Shown here piece after piece: positions 51,175-58,398 of a stretch of DNA of 64,000 bases (positions within the stretch are counted from its first letter, which is position 1; the number at the start of each line of letters is the position of its first letter). The translations under genes and the position numbers were made by a program. The DNA is from Streptomyces sp. BK340 (GTDB taxonomy: Bacteria > Actinomycetota > Actinomycetes > Streptomycetales > Streptomycetaceae): positions 106,925 through 170,924 of the forward strand of contig NZ_VISR01000011.1 in the NCBI RefSeq assembly GCF_007827595.1, in the 5' to 3' direction. Under the pieces are notes generated by a model. That model had not been told where the DNA came from, did not search any database, and saw only the letters and a program-made list of their open reading frames with translations.

Positions 51175-53672
51175 GCGGTCCGGTTCGGTCGGATGTCGGG
51201 CAGGGGCTGGCGGACGCGGGGCAGGCCGACGTGCACAACGCTGTTGCGGGCACGTCGGACCAAGGTGGTGGCGTGGTCGATCTCGACGCGTTCTTCATCG
51301 GAGAGATCGTCGACGGAGTCTTTGACGCGGCGGATCAGGCGGCGGACACGACTGATCTCCTCGTCGGAGGGCAGGGCCTCGGCTTTCGCCCAGTCGTCGG
51401 CGGCGACCGCGGCCAGGAGCCGCTCGCGGTTGCGCAGCAGATCGGCGAGATAGGTCTCCAGGTCGGGCAGGTAGGAGACGTCGGTGCGGAAGTGGCCGCA
51501 GCCGACGCAACGGAATCGGACGGGACAGTCCTGGCCGTTCGCGGCGACGTTGGACGGTTCGCTGCAGACGCCGTAGGGGACGGCGACTTCGCCGACGGCT
51601 CGCCGGAGGTGTTCGGTGTCCAGGAGTGCCTTGGCCTGCCTCCAAACGTGGTTGCCGTGACGGTCGAACTGCATCTGGGTGACCCGCTCGACAGCCTCCC
51701 GGCGGCGCTGTTCCCCGACGCGGTAGTACTGCTGCGTGGTGACCAACTGCTCGTGGTCCATGAGCTGTTGCAGGACGTCCACGGGGACTCCGGCGTCCGC
51801 GTGGCGTTGCGCGTAGGTGTGCCGGTAGGCGTAGGGGAAGATCTTGGTCTTGTCGAATGGCAGCATCTTCGTGACGGGCTGCCCCTCGATCTCGACCTTG
51901 GCCGCGACGTGGAAGTCGGGCAGCGAGTCCACCCACATCCGGTGTCTGCCGGAGACCCAAGCGGGGCTGATAGAGCGGGTGCCATCCACGCATCGGTAGG
52001 TCGTCGGCAGCAGTTTGAGCCGGTTCTGCGGCGTATCCGGGTACTGGGCGCGGACGCGTTCCTGCTGCTCGGTGATGAGTCCGGCGGTCGCTTCCGGGAT
52101 CGGAAGGCGGCGCCCGTAGCGGTGCGACTTGTAGTTGTCGTAGATCAGGACCGGCTTGCCGTCGCCGTCCCGCTGGAGACAGTCCCAGGCCAGTTTGCAG
52201 ATCTCGACGGGGCGTCGGCCGGTGTCGATGAGGACCTCGATGGCGAGGCGGGCTTCCCGGTTGTGGGCCTCCTCCAGCTGCGGCAGGTTGGCGCAGAGGA
52301 CCTCCATGACCTCGGGGGCCAGGTCGTGGCCCGCCTCATCTTCGTCAGGCAAAGCGGGCACGTCCTCCAACCCCATGGCGAAGTCGTCCGGGAGTCCATG
52401 CAAGGGCTGACCTGGCCGGGTCAGCCCCATCGCCCGCATCCGGATCAGGACCCGGCGCACGTAGGTGCAGTTGTCGTGGCGGCTCCGCAGCGTGATGTCG
52501 CCGCGTTGTTCGAGGAAGGCCAGGCGGTTTCCGAACGCGACGATGTCCCCGCGGCCCAGAGCGGCCGGCTGGGCGCCATGGTCCGGACCTTGCACGCGCA
52601 GGCTCTCGGAAAGCTTCTCCAGCGCGTTGACCTGGGACTGCACCGTGTCGCCGACGTTGTCGCCGCGGCGCCGGGGCAGATCGTCCCACGCCCACATCTT
52701 CGCGGCCTGCCGCAGCCAGGGCTGGGTGATGCCGGTGAACCGTAGCCACTTGGTGTGGCCGAACGCCTGGAGATCCCACAGGTCCTTGTGGCGCTCGGTT
52801 TCGGGGGACAGCCCTCGGCGGTTGGCGTACCGGATAAAAGCGTCGCGCAGTTGCCGGTGCAGTCCGCTGCTCTGGTCGGTCAGCTCCAGTTCCTCGATCG
52901 AGGAGACCTGCCGCCGGCGCAGCAGGTCGCAGAATGGGCGCAGTTTGTAGTACGGGGTCCGCACACAGTCCCGGATCCGCTCCTGCAGGCCGTACAGGAC
53001 TTCGGTGACGACACGGTCGGGCAGGCCGCGCAGGTTAACCTCGTTGGCCTCGTCGATCGGCGTCACCGTGCGCCGCCAGTGGTCCTCGTCGAAGTCCCTG
53101 ACGCGGCGTCGAAGGTCACGCAGCCGAGCCTTGTGTGCCTCACAGTAGGGCGAGGTTTTCCCCGGCCGCTGCCGCACGCAGGCCGCGGTCTGACACAACC
53201 CGTACGACTCCAGTGCTCTCACGTCGGGGTGGAGGAGGAAGCCCTCCATGGGCAGCTTCAACGTGACCGTCCGCTGGTAGTTGTGCGCCGCGCACAACCG
53301 GACCCGTGCACCCTTCCAGGGCCGCGGACAGTCGGTGATCACGCAGTTCTCGATGCCGAGATACCGCCCGGCCTGTGCCGCGGGCGACGCGGCGAACTCC
53401 TCGGGACTGAGGTCCTGCCATTGTCGCTTCCAGCGGCTCCGGCAACCGGAGCACAGCCCACAGGCGTAGGTACTGGCGCGGTAGCAGGACGGAACGATGC
53501 AGGCCTTCACGCCCAGGTAGAGGTGGTCGTGCGGGAAGTACAGCACCCGCATCTGCGGCTCCCAGCCCAGTAGCGCCAGGAAGTCCGTGTCGACAGCCGC
53601 CCACAGCTCTGCGGTGACCGCGTCAAACTCGTCCGTCTCGGGCAACAGGGGCGTTGGCAGGCTGATCGTCAC
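51171..53672 (-). CDS. tnpB: TnpB-like tyrosine recombinase with zinc clusters
   Basis: 833 residues. Three Cys clusters lie near the N-terminus (CIVPSCYRASTYACGLCSGC, CVITDCPRPWKGARVRLC, CQTAACVRQRPGKTSPYC). The catalytic half begins near 440. It has LIDTGRRPVEICKLAWD (first Arg), FPYAYRHTYAQRHADAGVPV (second Arg; His of the H-x-x-R box is Tyr), and LMDHEQLVTTQQYYRVGEQR (Tyr nucleophile region). Another zinc motif (CPVRFRCVGCGHF) and a helical tail follow. It should work with TnpA on the transposon ends. Overlaps tnpA and tnpC by four bases each. Confidence 0.8.
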   Translation of the reverse strand: MTISLPTPLLPETDEFDAVTAELWAAVDTDFLALLGWEPQMRVLYFPHDHLYLGVKACIVPSCYRASTYACGLCSGCRSRWKRQWQDLSPEEFAASPAAQAGRYLGIENCVITDCPRPWKGARVRLCAAHNYQRTVTLKLPMEGFLLHPDVRALESYGLCQTAACVRQRPGKTSPYCEAHKARLRDLRRRVRDFDEDHWRRTVTPIDEANEVNLRGLPDRVVTEVLYGLQERIRDCVRTPYYKLRPFCDLLRRRQVSSIEELELTDQSSGLHRQLRDAFIRYANRRGLSPETERHKDLWDLQAFGHTKWLRFTGITQPWLRQAAKMWAWDDLPRRRGDNVGDTVQSQVNALEKLSESLRVQGPDHGAQPAALGRGDIVAFGNRLAFLEQRGDITLRSRHDNCTYVRRVLIRMRAMGLTRPGQPLHGLPDDFAMGLEDVPALPDEDEAGHDLAPEVMEVLCANLPQLEEAHNREARLAIEVLIDTGRRPVEICKLAWDCLQRDGDGKPVLIYDNYKSHRYGRRLPIPEATAGLITEQQERVRAQYPDTPQNRLKLLPTTYRCVDGTRSISPAWVSGRHRMWVDSLPDFHVAAKVEIEGQPVTKMLPFDKTKIFPYAYRHTYAQRHADAGVPVDVLQQLMDHEQLVTTQQYYRVGEQRRREAVERVTQMQFDRHGNHVWRQAKALLDTEHLRRAVGEVAVPYGVCSEPSNVAANGQDCPVRFRCVGCGHFRTDVSYLPDLETYLADLLRNRERLLAAVAADDWAKAEALPSDEEISRVRRLIRRVKDSVDDLSDEERVEIDHATTLVRRARNSVVHVGLPRVRQPLPDIRPNRTA

Positions 53673-54835
53673 CGGCCCACCCCGTCGACCAGCTCTCGCG
53701 GCGTCGGCACCCGCTCGATTGCCGCGCGCAAACGCCCAGGGGAAGGGTGCAGATACGGCTGAGCCGACGCAGGCTGCGACTGCCCCAGCAGGTTCTGGAT
53801 CTCATCGAGCGTGCCGTCGGCGTCTGCGACGTTGCTGGCAAAGCCGTGGCGCATCCGGTGCGGCGCCACATGCTCCTGCACTCCGGCCCGCCGGGCCAGG
53901 GCCTCGATCAGATCGCCGATCGCGTCCGGCGTGACCGGCGACCCCAGCGGCGGGCGGAAGAGGTTGACCAGCAAGAAGTCGCTGCCACCGGCGCCCAGCC
54001 GCTCGTGCCGTTCAGCGGCGTACTGGTCGAAAGCCTGCACGACCAGGAAGTCCACCGGCATCGCCCAGGCGCGGCGAGACTTCGACCACGCCCCGTTGGG
54101 GTTCTGCCGCCGCACGACATGAAGGTGAGCGCCTTCCACATCACAGCCCAGCGCGCGGGAGTCCATCAGCAGGTGGCAGTCCTCGCGGCGCAACCCGGCC
54201 ACTTGGCCCCGGCGCAGCCCGACACGGGCCAGAAGCAGCACGATCAGCCGGTCCCGTGCGTTGCGGCACGCCTGGAACATCGCGACCACTGCTTCGTCGC
54301 TGGCCCGATCCACCTGTGACTCCGGCTCCTGCAGCCGGTGCCGTGCCTTCAGCCGGTACTCCAGCCCGGCCCCCTCGATATGGGCCTCGGGCGGCAGATC
54401 CCGGGTGTCGGCCAACTCGTAGATCTGACCGAGCACCCACGGCGGAGCCTCGCCGATCCGGATCGCGTGAGCCAGCAAGCCGCGCACCCCCGTCAGGACG
54501 CGGTTGACCCGCCGCTCGCCCCGCACCGGCACCGCTCCAGGCCCGGACACCACGGCGCCCACCGACCCGTCGGCCCGTACCGGCGTGTACTTCAGCCACA
54601 CCATGAACAGGCCCAGGTCCTGGGCCGCTACCCGCCAGTCCCGCGCGGTCCGTCGGCACCACCTCAGGTACAGGGCGACGTCACCGGCATACGCCTTCGT
54701 GGTCAACTCCGCGCGGTGCTGACCGAAGCGAAGGTGCCGCAGCCAGTGATCCGCTGGCCGCACCACGTCCAATCCGTCATCGATGACTGTCCAGTACCGC
54801 GTTCCGGACGGCATCCGAACCGGGAAAGCCCTCAC
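53669..54835 (-). CDS. tnpA: TnpA-like tyrosine recombinase
   Basis: 388 residues. An N-terminal SAM-like domain (LTTKAYAGDVALYLRWCRRT) precedes the catalytic domain. It has LLARVGLRRGQVAGLRREDC (Arg I), VAPHRMRHGFASNVADADGT (H-x-x-R) and LLGQSQPASAQPYLHPSPG (Tyr). All active-site residues are visible. First gene of the recombinase operon and closest to the element's end, as tnpA is in Tn554. The start ATG lies about 130 bases inside the proposed right junction. Confidence 0.82.
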   Translation of the reverse strand: MRAFPVRMPSGTRYWTVIDDGLDVVRPADHWLRHLRFGQHRAELTTKAYAGDVALYLRWCRRTARDWRVAAQDLGLFMVWLKYTPVRADGSVGAVVSGPGAVPVRGERRVNRVLTGVRGLLAHAIRIGEAPPWVLGQIYELADTRDLPPEAHIEGAGLEYRLKARHRLQEPESQVDRASDEAVVAMFQACRNARDRLIVLLLARVGLRRGQVAGLRREDCHLLMDSRALGCDVEGAHLHVVRRQNPNGAWSKSRRAWAMPVDFLVVQAFDQYAAERHERLGAGGSDFLLVNLFRPPLGSPVTPDAIGDLIEALARRAGVQEHVAPHRMRHGFASNVADADGTLDEIQNLLGQSQPASAQPYLHPSPGRLRAAIERVPTPRELVDGVGR

Positions 54836-54934
54836 TTTTCACCTCTTGCTCCGAGACCTGTGCAACAACCGGCCACAGAGCGGCACCCCCTGAGAACCGA
54901 CCTGCGGCTCCCAACGAGAGGGTCTCCAACAACG

Positions 54935-55312
54935 TCACGCCACAGGCTCAGGACCCCCAAAGAAGTCGGCCGGGGTGGCGACGATGACCGCGATGGCGGG
55001 CATGTGGTGCCGTGTGGCAGCGGCGCCCAGCGGGGCCCTGGCCTCCGCCGACACGTTGGTCGCGTCCACGATCGTGTTACGCCGGCGGGCCATCCGGCGC
55101 TCCAGGATCAGATGCAGGGCGTCGACCGCGTCGCCCGTCGCCTCCTGGCAACCGCAGTCATCGCTAACGGCAGCATGCAGGGCGTCAAGCGAGAGGACCT
55201 GGCTCGCGGGCCAGGTGGCGGCCAGCGTCGACTTTCCCGCGCCAGAGGCACCGATCAACACGATCAGCGCGTTCTCCGGCAGGTCCGGGTACAGCGGCAT
55301 CGGCGAGGTCAT
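54935..55312 (-). pseudogene. polynucleotide-kinase-like P-loop ATPase, N-terminal half
   Basis: From the ATG at 55312 (after AAGGAGATCACGT), LIVLIGASGAGKSTLAATWP is a Walker A, VLSLDALHAAVSDDCGCQEA the switch region, and NTIVDATNVSAEARAPLGAA then HHMPAIAVIVATPAD the Walker-B-like strand of PNK-type kinases. The frame then leaves the family (FGGPEPVA, stop). The C-terminal half, starting VCVERQGPRPANRTV, is at 47979-48608. The Tn554-like element lies between. An N-terminal stub could be made but lacks the lid. Confidence 0.75.
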
Positions 55313-55440
55313 ACGTGATCTCCTTGCAGGTCGAGGAACGGGTCGCCCAGCGCAGACACGGGGCGGCGTTGTCGGTGATGAGCGCGGTGGCCTCGTACAG
55401 GTAGCAGGAGGCGTCGCCATCTCGGGCGTCAGGTCAGGAG

Positions 55441-55692
55441 TCAGCGGGTGCGGATGCGGAGCAACTTGGCGACCCACTGCCGCAGCTGGTCCCAGCGGGT
55501 GGGGTGCGTGTGCCGCCAGGCACTGCGGTCCAGGCCGTACTGCGTGGGGAAGCTCTGGGAGGCGCCGCAGGTGCACGCCCAGGCGTAGGGCTCGGGACGC
55601 GTGTCGTCGCGGGTGGCGGTGACCGTGACCTGGGTGCCGTCGTGGCGTCCGTGGTAGGTGCCGACCCAGAACTGCGTCTTCTCGTCCTTCAT
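55441..55692 (-). CDS. small hypothetical protein
   Basis: 83 residues from the ATG at 55692 (GAAGGAAATCTG before it). FWVGTYHGRHDGTQVTVTAT then YAWACTCGASQSFPTQYGLD looks like a beta-rich fold with one Cys pair (C-x-C). The C-terminus is Arg-rich. Unknown family. Upstream member of the operon that held the split kinase. Confidence 0.55.
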   Translation of the reverse strand: MKDEKTQFWVGTYHGRHDGTQVTVTATRDDTRPEPYAWACTCGASQSFPTQYGLDRSAWRHTHPTRWDQLRQWVAKLLRIRTR

Positions 55693-55969
55693 CAGATTTC
55701 CTTCGGGTTCGGGTGCGCCCACCCAGGGCGCACCGACGTGGAAGCGAGCGGGAGTGGTGTCGTCGGGTCAGTGCTGGAGCCGGTGGACGTTGTCCGGTTC
55801 GTCGTCCAGGCCCTCGTGGTCGGGGGCAGGAGCCGCCGGGATGTGGATCTCGGGCCGGATGTCGATCTGGGACTGGAAGCCGTGCTGTGGATGACAATGG
55901 GCGCAGGCTCAGCCGCCAACGAGAGGCCGGCGCGTCCGCTCCGGCCTGCGTGCGACACCGCCCCCGCCT

Positions 55970-56428
55970 TCACCGCTCGGATGCCGCGATGACGGCCGCG
56001 ACGGTTTCCACGGTGTGATGGAACGCCTGGTCAAGGGCGTAGGATCCGCCCATCGGACCGCCCAGGGTGTAGAAGTTGCCCTTGCCGGTGGCGTCGGCGA
56101 TGGCCTTGAGGTGGATCCGCCGGTCGGCCCACCAGTGGGTGGCGGCCGAGAGGGCGAGCGCGTCAGCGACCCGGCTGGGCTTCAGGCGAAGTCCGATGGC
56201 TCGGGATCCGGCGAACAGGGCGACGGCCTGGGTGGCGGTGTACGTGGCGACGTGTGCGGTGCAGGCGATGCGGCCAGCCCGGCTGGACTGGCCCTCGTTC
56301 TCGTCGTGCTCGCCCTTGGTGACGGCCTGGTGGTCGGACTGGATCCAGTGGTCGCCGAGGTCCGCGGCCATGCGCATCAGGGCGTAGGCGGTGGCGAAGC
56401 GGATGGCCCGGGTGCTGGGATCGGCCAT
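55970..56428 (-). CDS. DUF3307-like membrane protein
   Basis: 152 residues from the ATG at 56428 (GGAGCACCTCCACC before it). FATAYALMRMAADLGDHWIQ SD, then HVATYTATQAVALFAG and ALALSAATHWWADRRIHLKA are hydrophobic helices with the conserved H-W-W-x-D-R of DUF3307-type proteins. YALDQAFHHTVETVAAVIAA is the last helix. The D-H-W and D-R-R residues are unusual for helices and may bind a ligand. Function unknown; common on Streptomyces plasmids. Confidence 0.7.
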   Translation of the reverse strand: MADPSTRAIRFATAYALMRMAADLGDHWIQSDHQAVTKGEHDENEGQSSRAGRIACTAHVATYTATQAVALFAGSRAIGLRLKPSRVADALALSAATHWWADRRIHLKAIADATGKGNFYTLGGPMGGSYALDQAFHHTVETVAAVIAASER

Positions 56429-56527
56429 GGTGGAGGTGCTCCTCATCTCTCTGGTCGGGTGTGGTGTGGCAGTACGGGTGGCTCTCGGGGCAGCCAGCTG
56501 GCCGATCGCTCGGTAGCGGCGGTGGCG

Positions 56528-57253
56528 TCAGGTCGTCCCCGGGGTGTTCGGGAAAGGCGTCGTCGACGGGGCGGGCGAGCTGTTCGTCGCCTTGGTCCGC
56601 CGGGAGGCGGTGCTGATGAGGCGCCGGATTTCAACTGCGCACGTGCCACACAGGAAGCGGCACGCCTCGGCGAAGGGGTCGGTCGTGCCGGTGCCGAGCT
56701 CGGCCAGGCAACCGCAGTTGTCGCAGACCAGGCCGATGAGCTTGCGGAGTTCGTCGAGCTGGCTCGCGAACGCGGCGCGCTCGTCGGGGAGCATGGCCGC
56801 GACGATCCGCTGAGCGTCGTTCCGGTCGTCGGCGAGTACGGCATACACGGCTGCCGTCTCCTGGAACGTGGCAACGGCGGTCGCCGTGACGTCGGTCGGG
56901 GGGCAGCAGGTCGGCGGCTGGAGGTCGCGGTCGTCGTCTTCGGCTGGGTCGGGGTCGGGGGGCACCAGCGTTGCGGGCGTCTCGTACGGGGCGGTGATCT
57001 TGGCGAGGGCGGCGCGGATGCGGTCGGCGTTGCCCAGGACGAAGGAGCGCTGCTGTTCGGGCGTGATGCCGTTCAGGTGAGCGGCGGTCTCGTCCTCGGG
57101 CGGGCCGGCCGTCTCGGCTAGGTGCTCCAGGTGGAGCGTCGCCACGACCAGCTCGCTGATCATCGGCGTTTCCGTGGCTCGGGTGCTGGGGCGCACGGCC
57201 TCGGCGGACTCGGGTGCCTCCGTGCGGCTGTGGGTGATGTCCATGGTCGTCAT
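56528..57253 (-). CDS. hypothetical protein with a C-terminal zinc knuckle
   Basis: 241 residues from the ATG at 57253. It is helical in the middle (TPEQQRSFVLGNADRIRAAL, then DAQRIVAAMLPDERAAFASQ). Near residue 175 is CDNCGCLAELG, and about 20 residues later FLCGTCAVEIRRL, a likely four-Cys zinc site. Pro-rich linkers separate the parts. No family recognised. Lies in the leftward backbone between DUF3307-like and membrane-protein genes. Confidence 0.6.
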   Translation of the reverse strand: MTTMDITHSRTEAPESAEAVRPSTRATETPMISELVVATLHLEHLAETAGPPEDETAAHLNGITPEQQRSFVLGNADRIRAALAKITAPYETPATLVPPDPDPAEDDDRDLQPPTCCPPTDVTATAVATFQETAAVYAVLADDRNDAQRIVAAMLPDERAAFASQLDELRKLIGLVCDNCGCLAELGTGTTDPFAEACRFLCGTCAVEIRRLISTASRRTKATNSSPAPSTTPFPNTPGTT

Positions 57254-57348
57254 GGGGCGCTGGCCCTCCGTGTCGGTCGGAGCCCGTCTGCCGGGCCTCT
57301 GCGCTGCCCCGGCCCGCGGGGGTCGGGGCGGCACAGGGGTCCGGCAGG

Positions 57349-58011
57349 TCAGGCGCTGACCGGCTCGTCCTCCACCTCGTGGTTGAGGTGCTGCTCCAGG
57401 AGGTCACGCACCTGGTCCATGGACGTGACGGGGACCGGCTCGTCCTCGGTCTCCGGGACGACGAAGGCGTATTCGTGGGTCGCGAACTTGCCGTCCTCGT
57501 TCTTGCGGTAGTGCACGTAGGCGCCGTCAGTGAGGGGGAACAGGGCGCTGGTGCCGTCGATGCCCACCCACAGCTTGGCCTTGTGCAGGAGGTTCCCGGC
57601 GGGGTCGATCTTCCCGGAGTACATCGCGGCCTCGTGGGCGCCGCCGGCCCGGGCGGCCTCGGTCAGGCGGTCGATGAGTTCTTCGGCGTCGGTGGGCAGG
57701 TCCTCGTCCGTCTCCTGTGTGTCCAGCCCGTAGGCCGGGGAGGTCGAGGTGCGGGTGAAGGCGCGCAGCGGCGACATGAACGAGTCGAGGAGCTCGCTGA
57801 CCCCGAAGGCGAAGGCGATTGCGATGAGGCCGGCGCAGAAGACGGCCCAGGTCGGCGTGGTGCTGCCGGGCCAGCCGTCGACTCCGGCGGCGGTCAGCAG
57901 GGCCGGCGCGTTGTAGCCCAGTACACCGCCGGTTCCGGCGGCGGCCAGCATGACGACGTTTTCGAAGCCTGCCAAGGCGATGGCGGCGGTGGTGCGCATG
58001 GTCTTGCCCAT
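57349..58011 (-). CDS. two-helix membrane protein of the transfer region
   Basis: 220 residues from the ATG at 58011, after AAGGAGGAGAACCCC. Helices IALAGFENVVMLAAAGTGGV and WAVFCAGLIAIAFAFGVSEL are followed by a cytoplasmic domain (AAMYSGKIDPAGNLLHKAKL, then THEYAFVVPETEDEPVPVTS). Acidic C-terminus. No family recognised; the topology suits a membrane partner of the TraB/FtsK-like ATPases encoded upstream. Confidence 0.65.
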   Translation of the reverse strand: MGKTMRTTAAIALAGFENVVMLAAAGTGGVLGYNAPALLTAAGVDGWPGSTTPTWAVFCAGLIAIAFAFGVSELLDSFMSPLRAFTRTSTSPAYGLDTQETDEDLPTDAEELIDRLTEAARAGGAHEAAMYSGKIDPAGNLLHKAKLWVGIDGTSALFPLTDGAYVHYRKNEDGKFATHEYAFVVPETEDEPVPVTSMDQVRDLLEQHLNHEVEDEPVSA

Positions 58012-58058
58012 GGGGTTCTCCTCCTTGGGGAGTCCGGGAACTAGTTGGAAACGCGGGG

Positions 58059-58087
58059 AGGCCGCCCGATCCGGGATCAGGCGGCCT
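58059..58087. terminator. hairpin after the small gene at 58077-58214
   Basis: Nearly perfect inverted repeat with 14-base arms (AGGCCGCCCGATCC / GGATCAGGCGGCCT, one mismatch). The stop codon of the small gene lies inside the right arm, which is compact. Confidence 0.5.
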
Positions 58088-58214
58088 GCGGAAGGGGGCC
58101 GAACAGCCGGTGGTGCGCGTCGCGTTGACCAGCGACGGTCGCGTGCTCGTCCTGAGATCCGATGAGGTTGTCTGCTGCATTGCCGTCCGAGGCGAGCGCG
58201 GGCGTGAAGTCCAT
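58077..58214 (-). CDS. 45-residue peptide
   Basis: ATG at 58214 after GGGTGAGGTGCCCC. Reads MDFTPALASDGNAADNLIGS then QDEHATVAGQRDAHHRLFGP. Hydrophilic, no recognised family. It follows the 24-bp palindrome and ends in a hairpin, so it looks like a small transcription unit of its own. Could also be part of a leader. Confidence 0.4.
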   Translation of the reverse strand: MDFTPALASDGNAADNLIGSQDEHATVAGQRDAHHRLFGPLPQAA

Positions 58215-58276
58215 GGGGGCACCTCACCCTTCGGCCCCGACCAGGACGGCGACCATCAGCCCCGACCACCGGTCAC

Positions 58277-58300
58277 GATCAGGCAACGTGTTGCCTGATC
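58277..58300. promoter_or_regulatory. 24-bp perfect palindrome, operator candidate
   Basis: GATCAGGCAAC / GTTGCCTGATC arms around GT. It lies between the end of ftsK (58399) and the start of the 45-residue gene (58214), in the position of a promoter operator for the genes to its left. A terminator role for ftsK is less likely because no T run follows. Confidence 0.6.
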
Positions 58301-58398
58301 TGCCGTGGTCGGGGTGTTGGTCTGCACCGCCGCGGAGAAGGCGCGGTGTTCGCTGCGGTCAGCTTGCGGCCCGCCGACTCCATGGCGGCGGGAGCGGC

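Larger units (their letters stand above)
48609..54965 (-). mobile_element. Tn554-like transposon
   Basis: About 6.36 kb. Order from the right end: tnpA-like (53669-54835), tnpB-like (51171-53672), tnpC-like/DUF6262 (50641-51174), all overlapping, then three convergent passenger genes (48941-50527). This is the Tn554 plan. The ends are set by the split kinase gene (junctions about 48609 and 54965). No inverted repeats are seen, as expected for this family. Confidence 0.75.

Noticed and set aside
51231..52745. 504-codon plus-strand frame
   Set aside because: Antisense of the TnpB-like recombinase.
53669..54835. Phage-type integrase of an integrative element
   Set aside because: The overlapping trio with TnpB-like and DUF6262 genes and the split kinase fit a Tn554-like transposon better than a phage; no excisionase or att tRNA is nearby.
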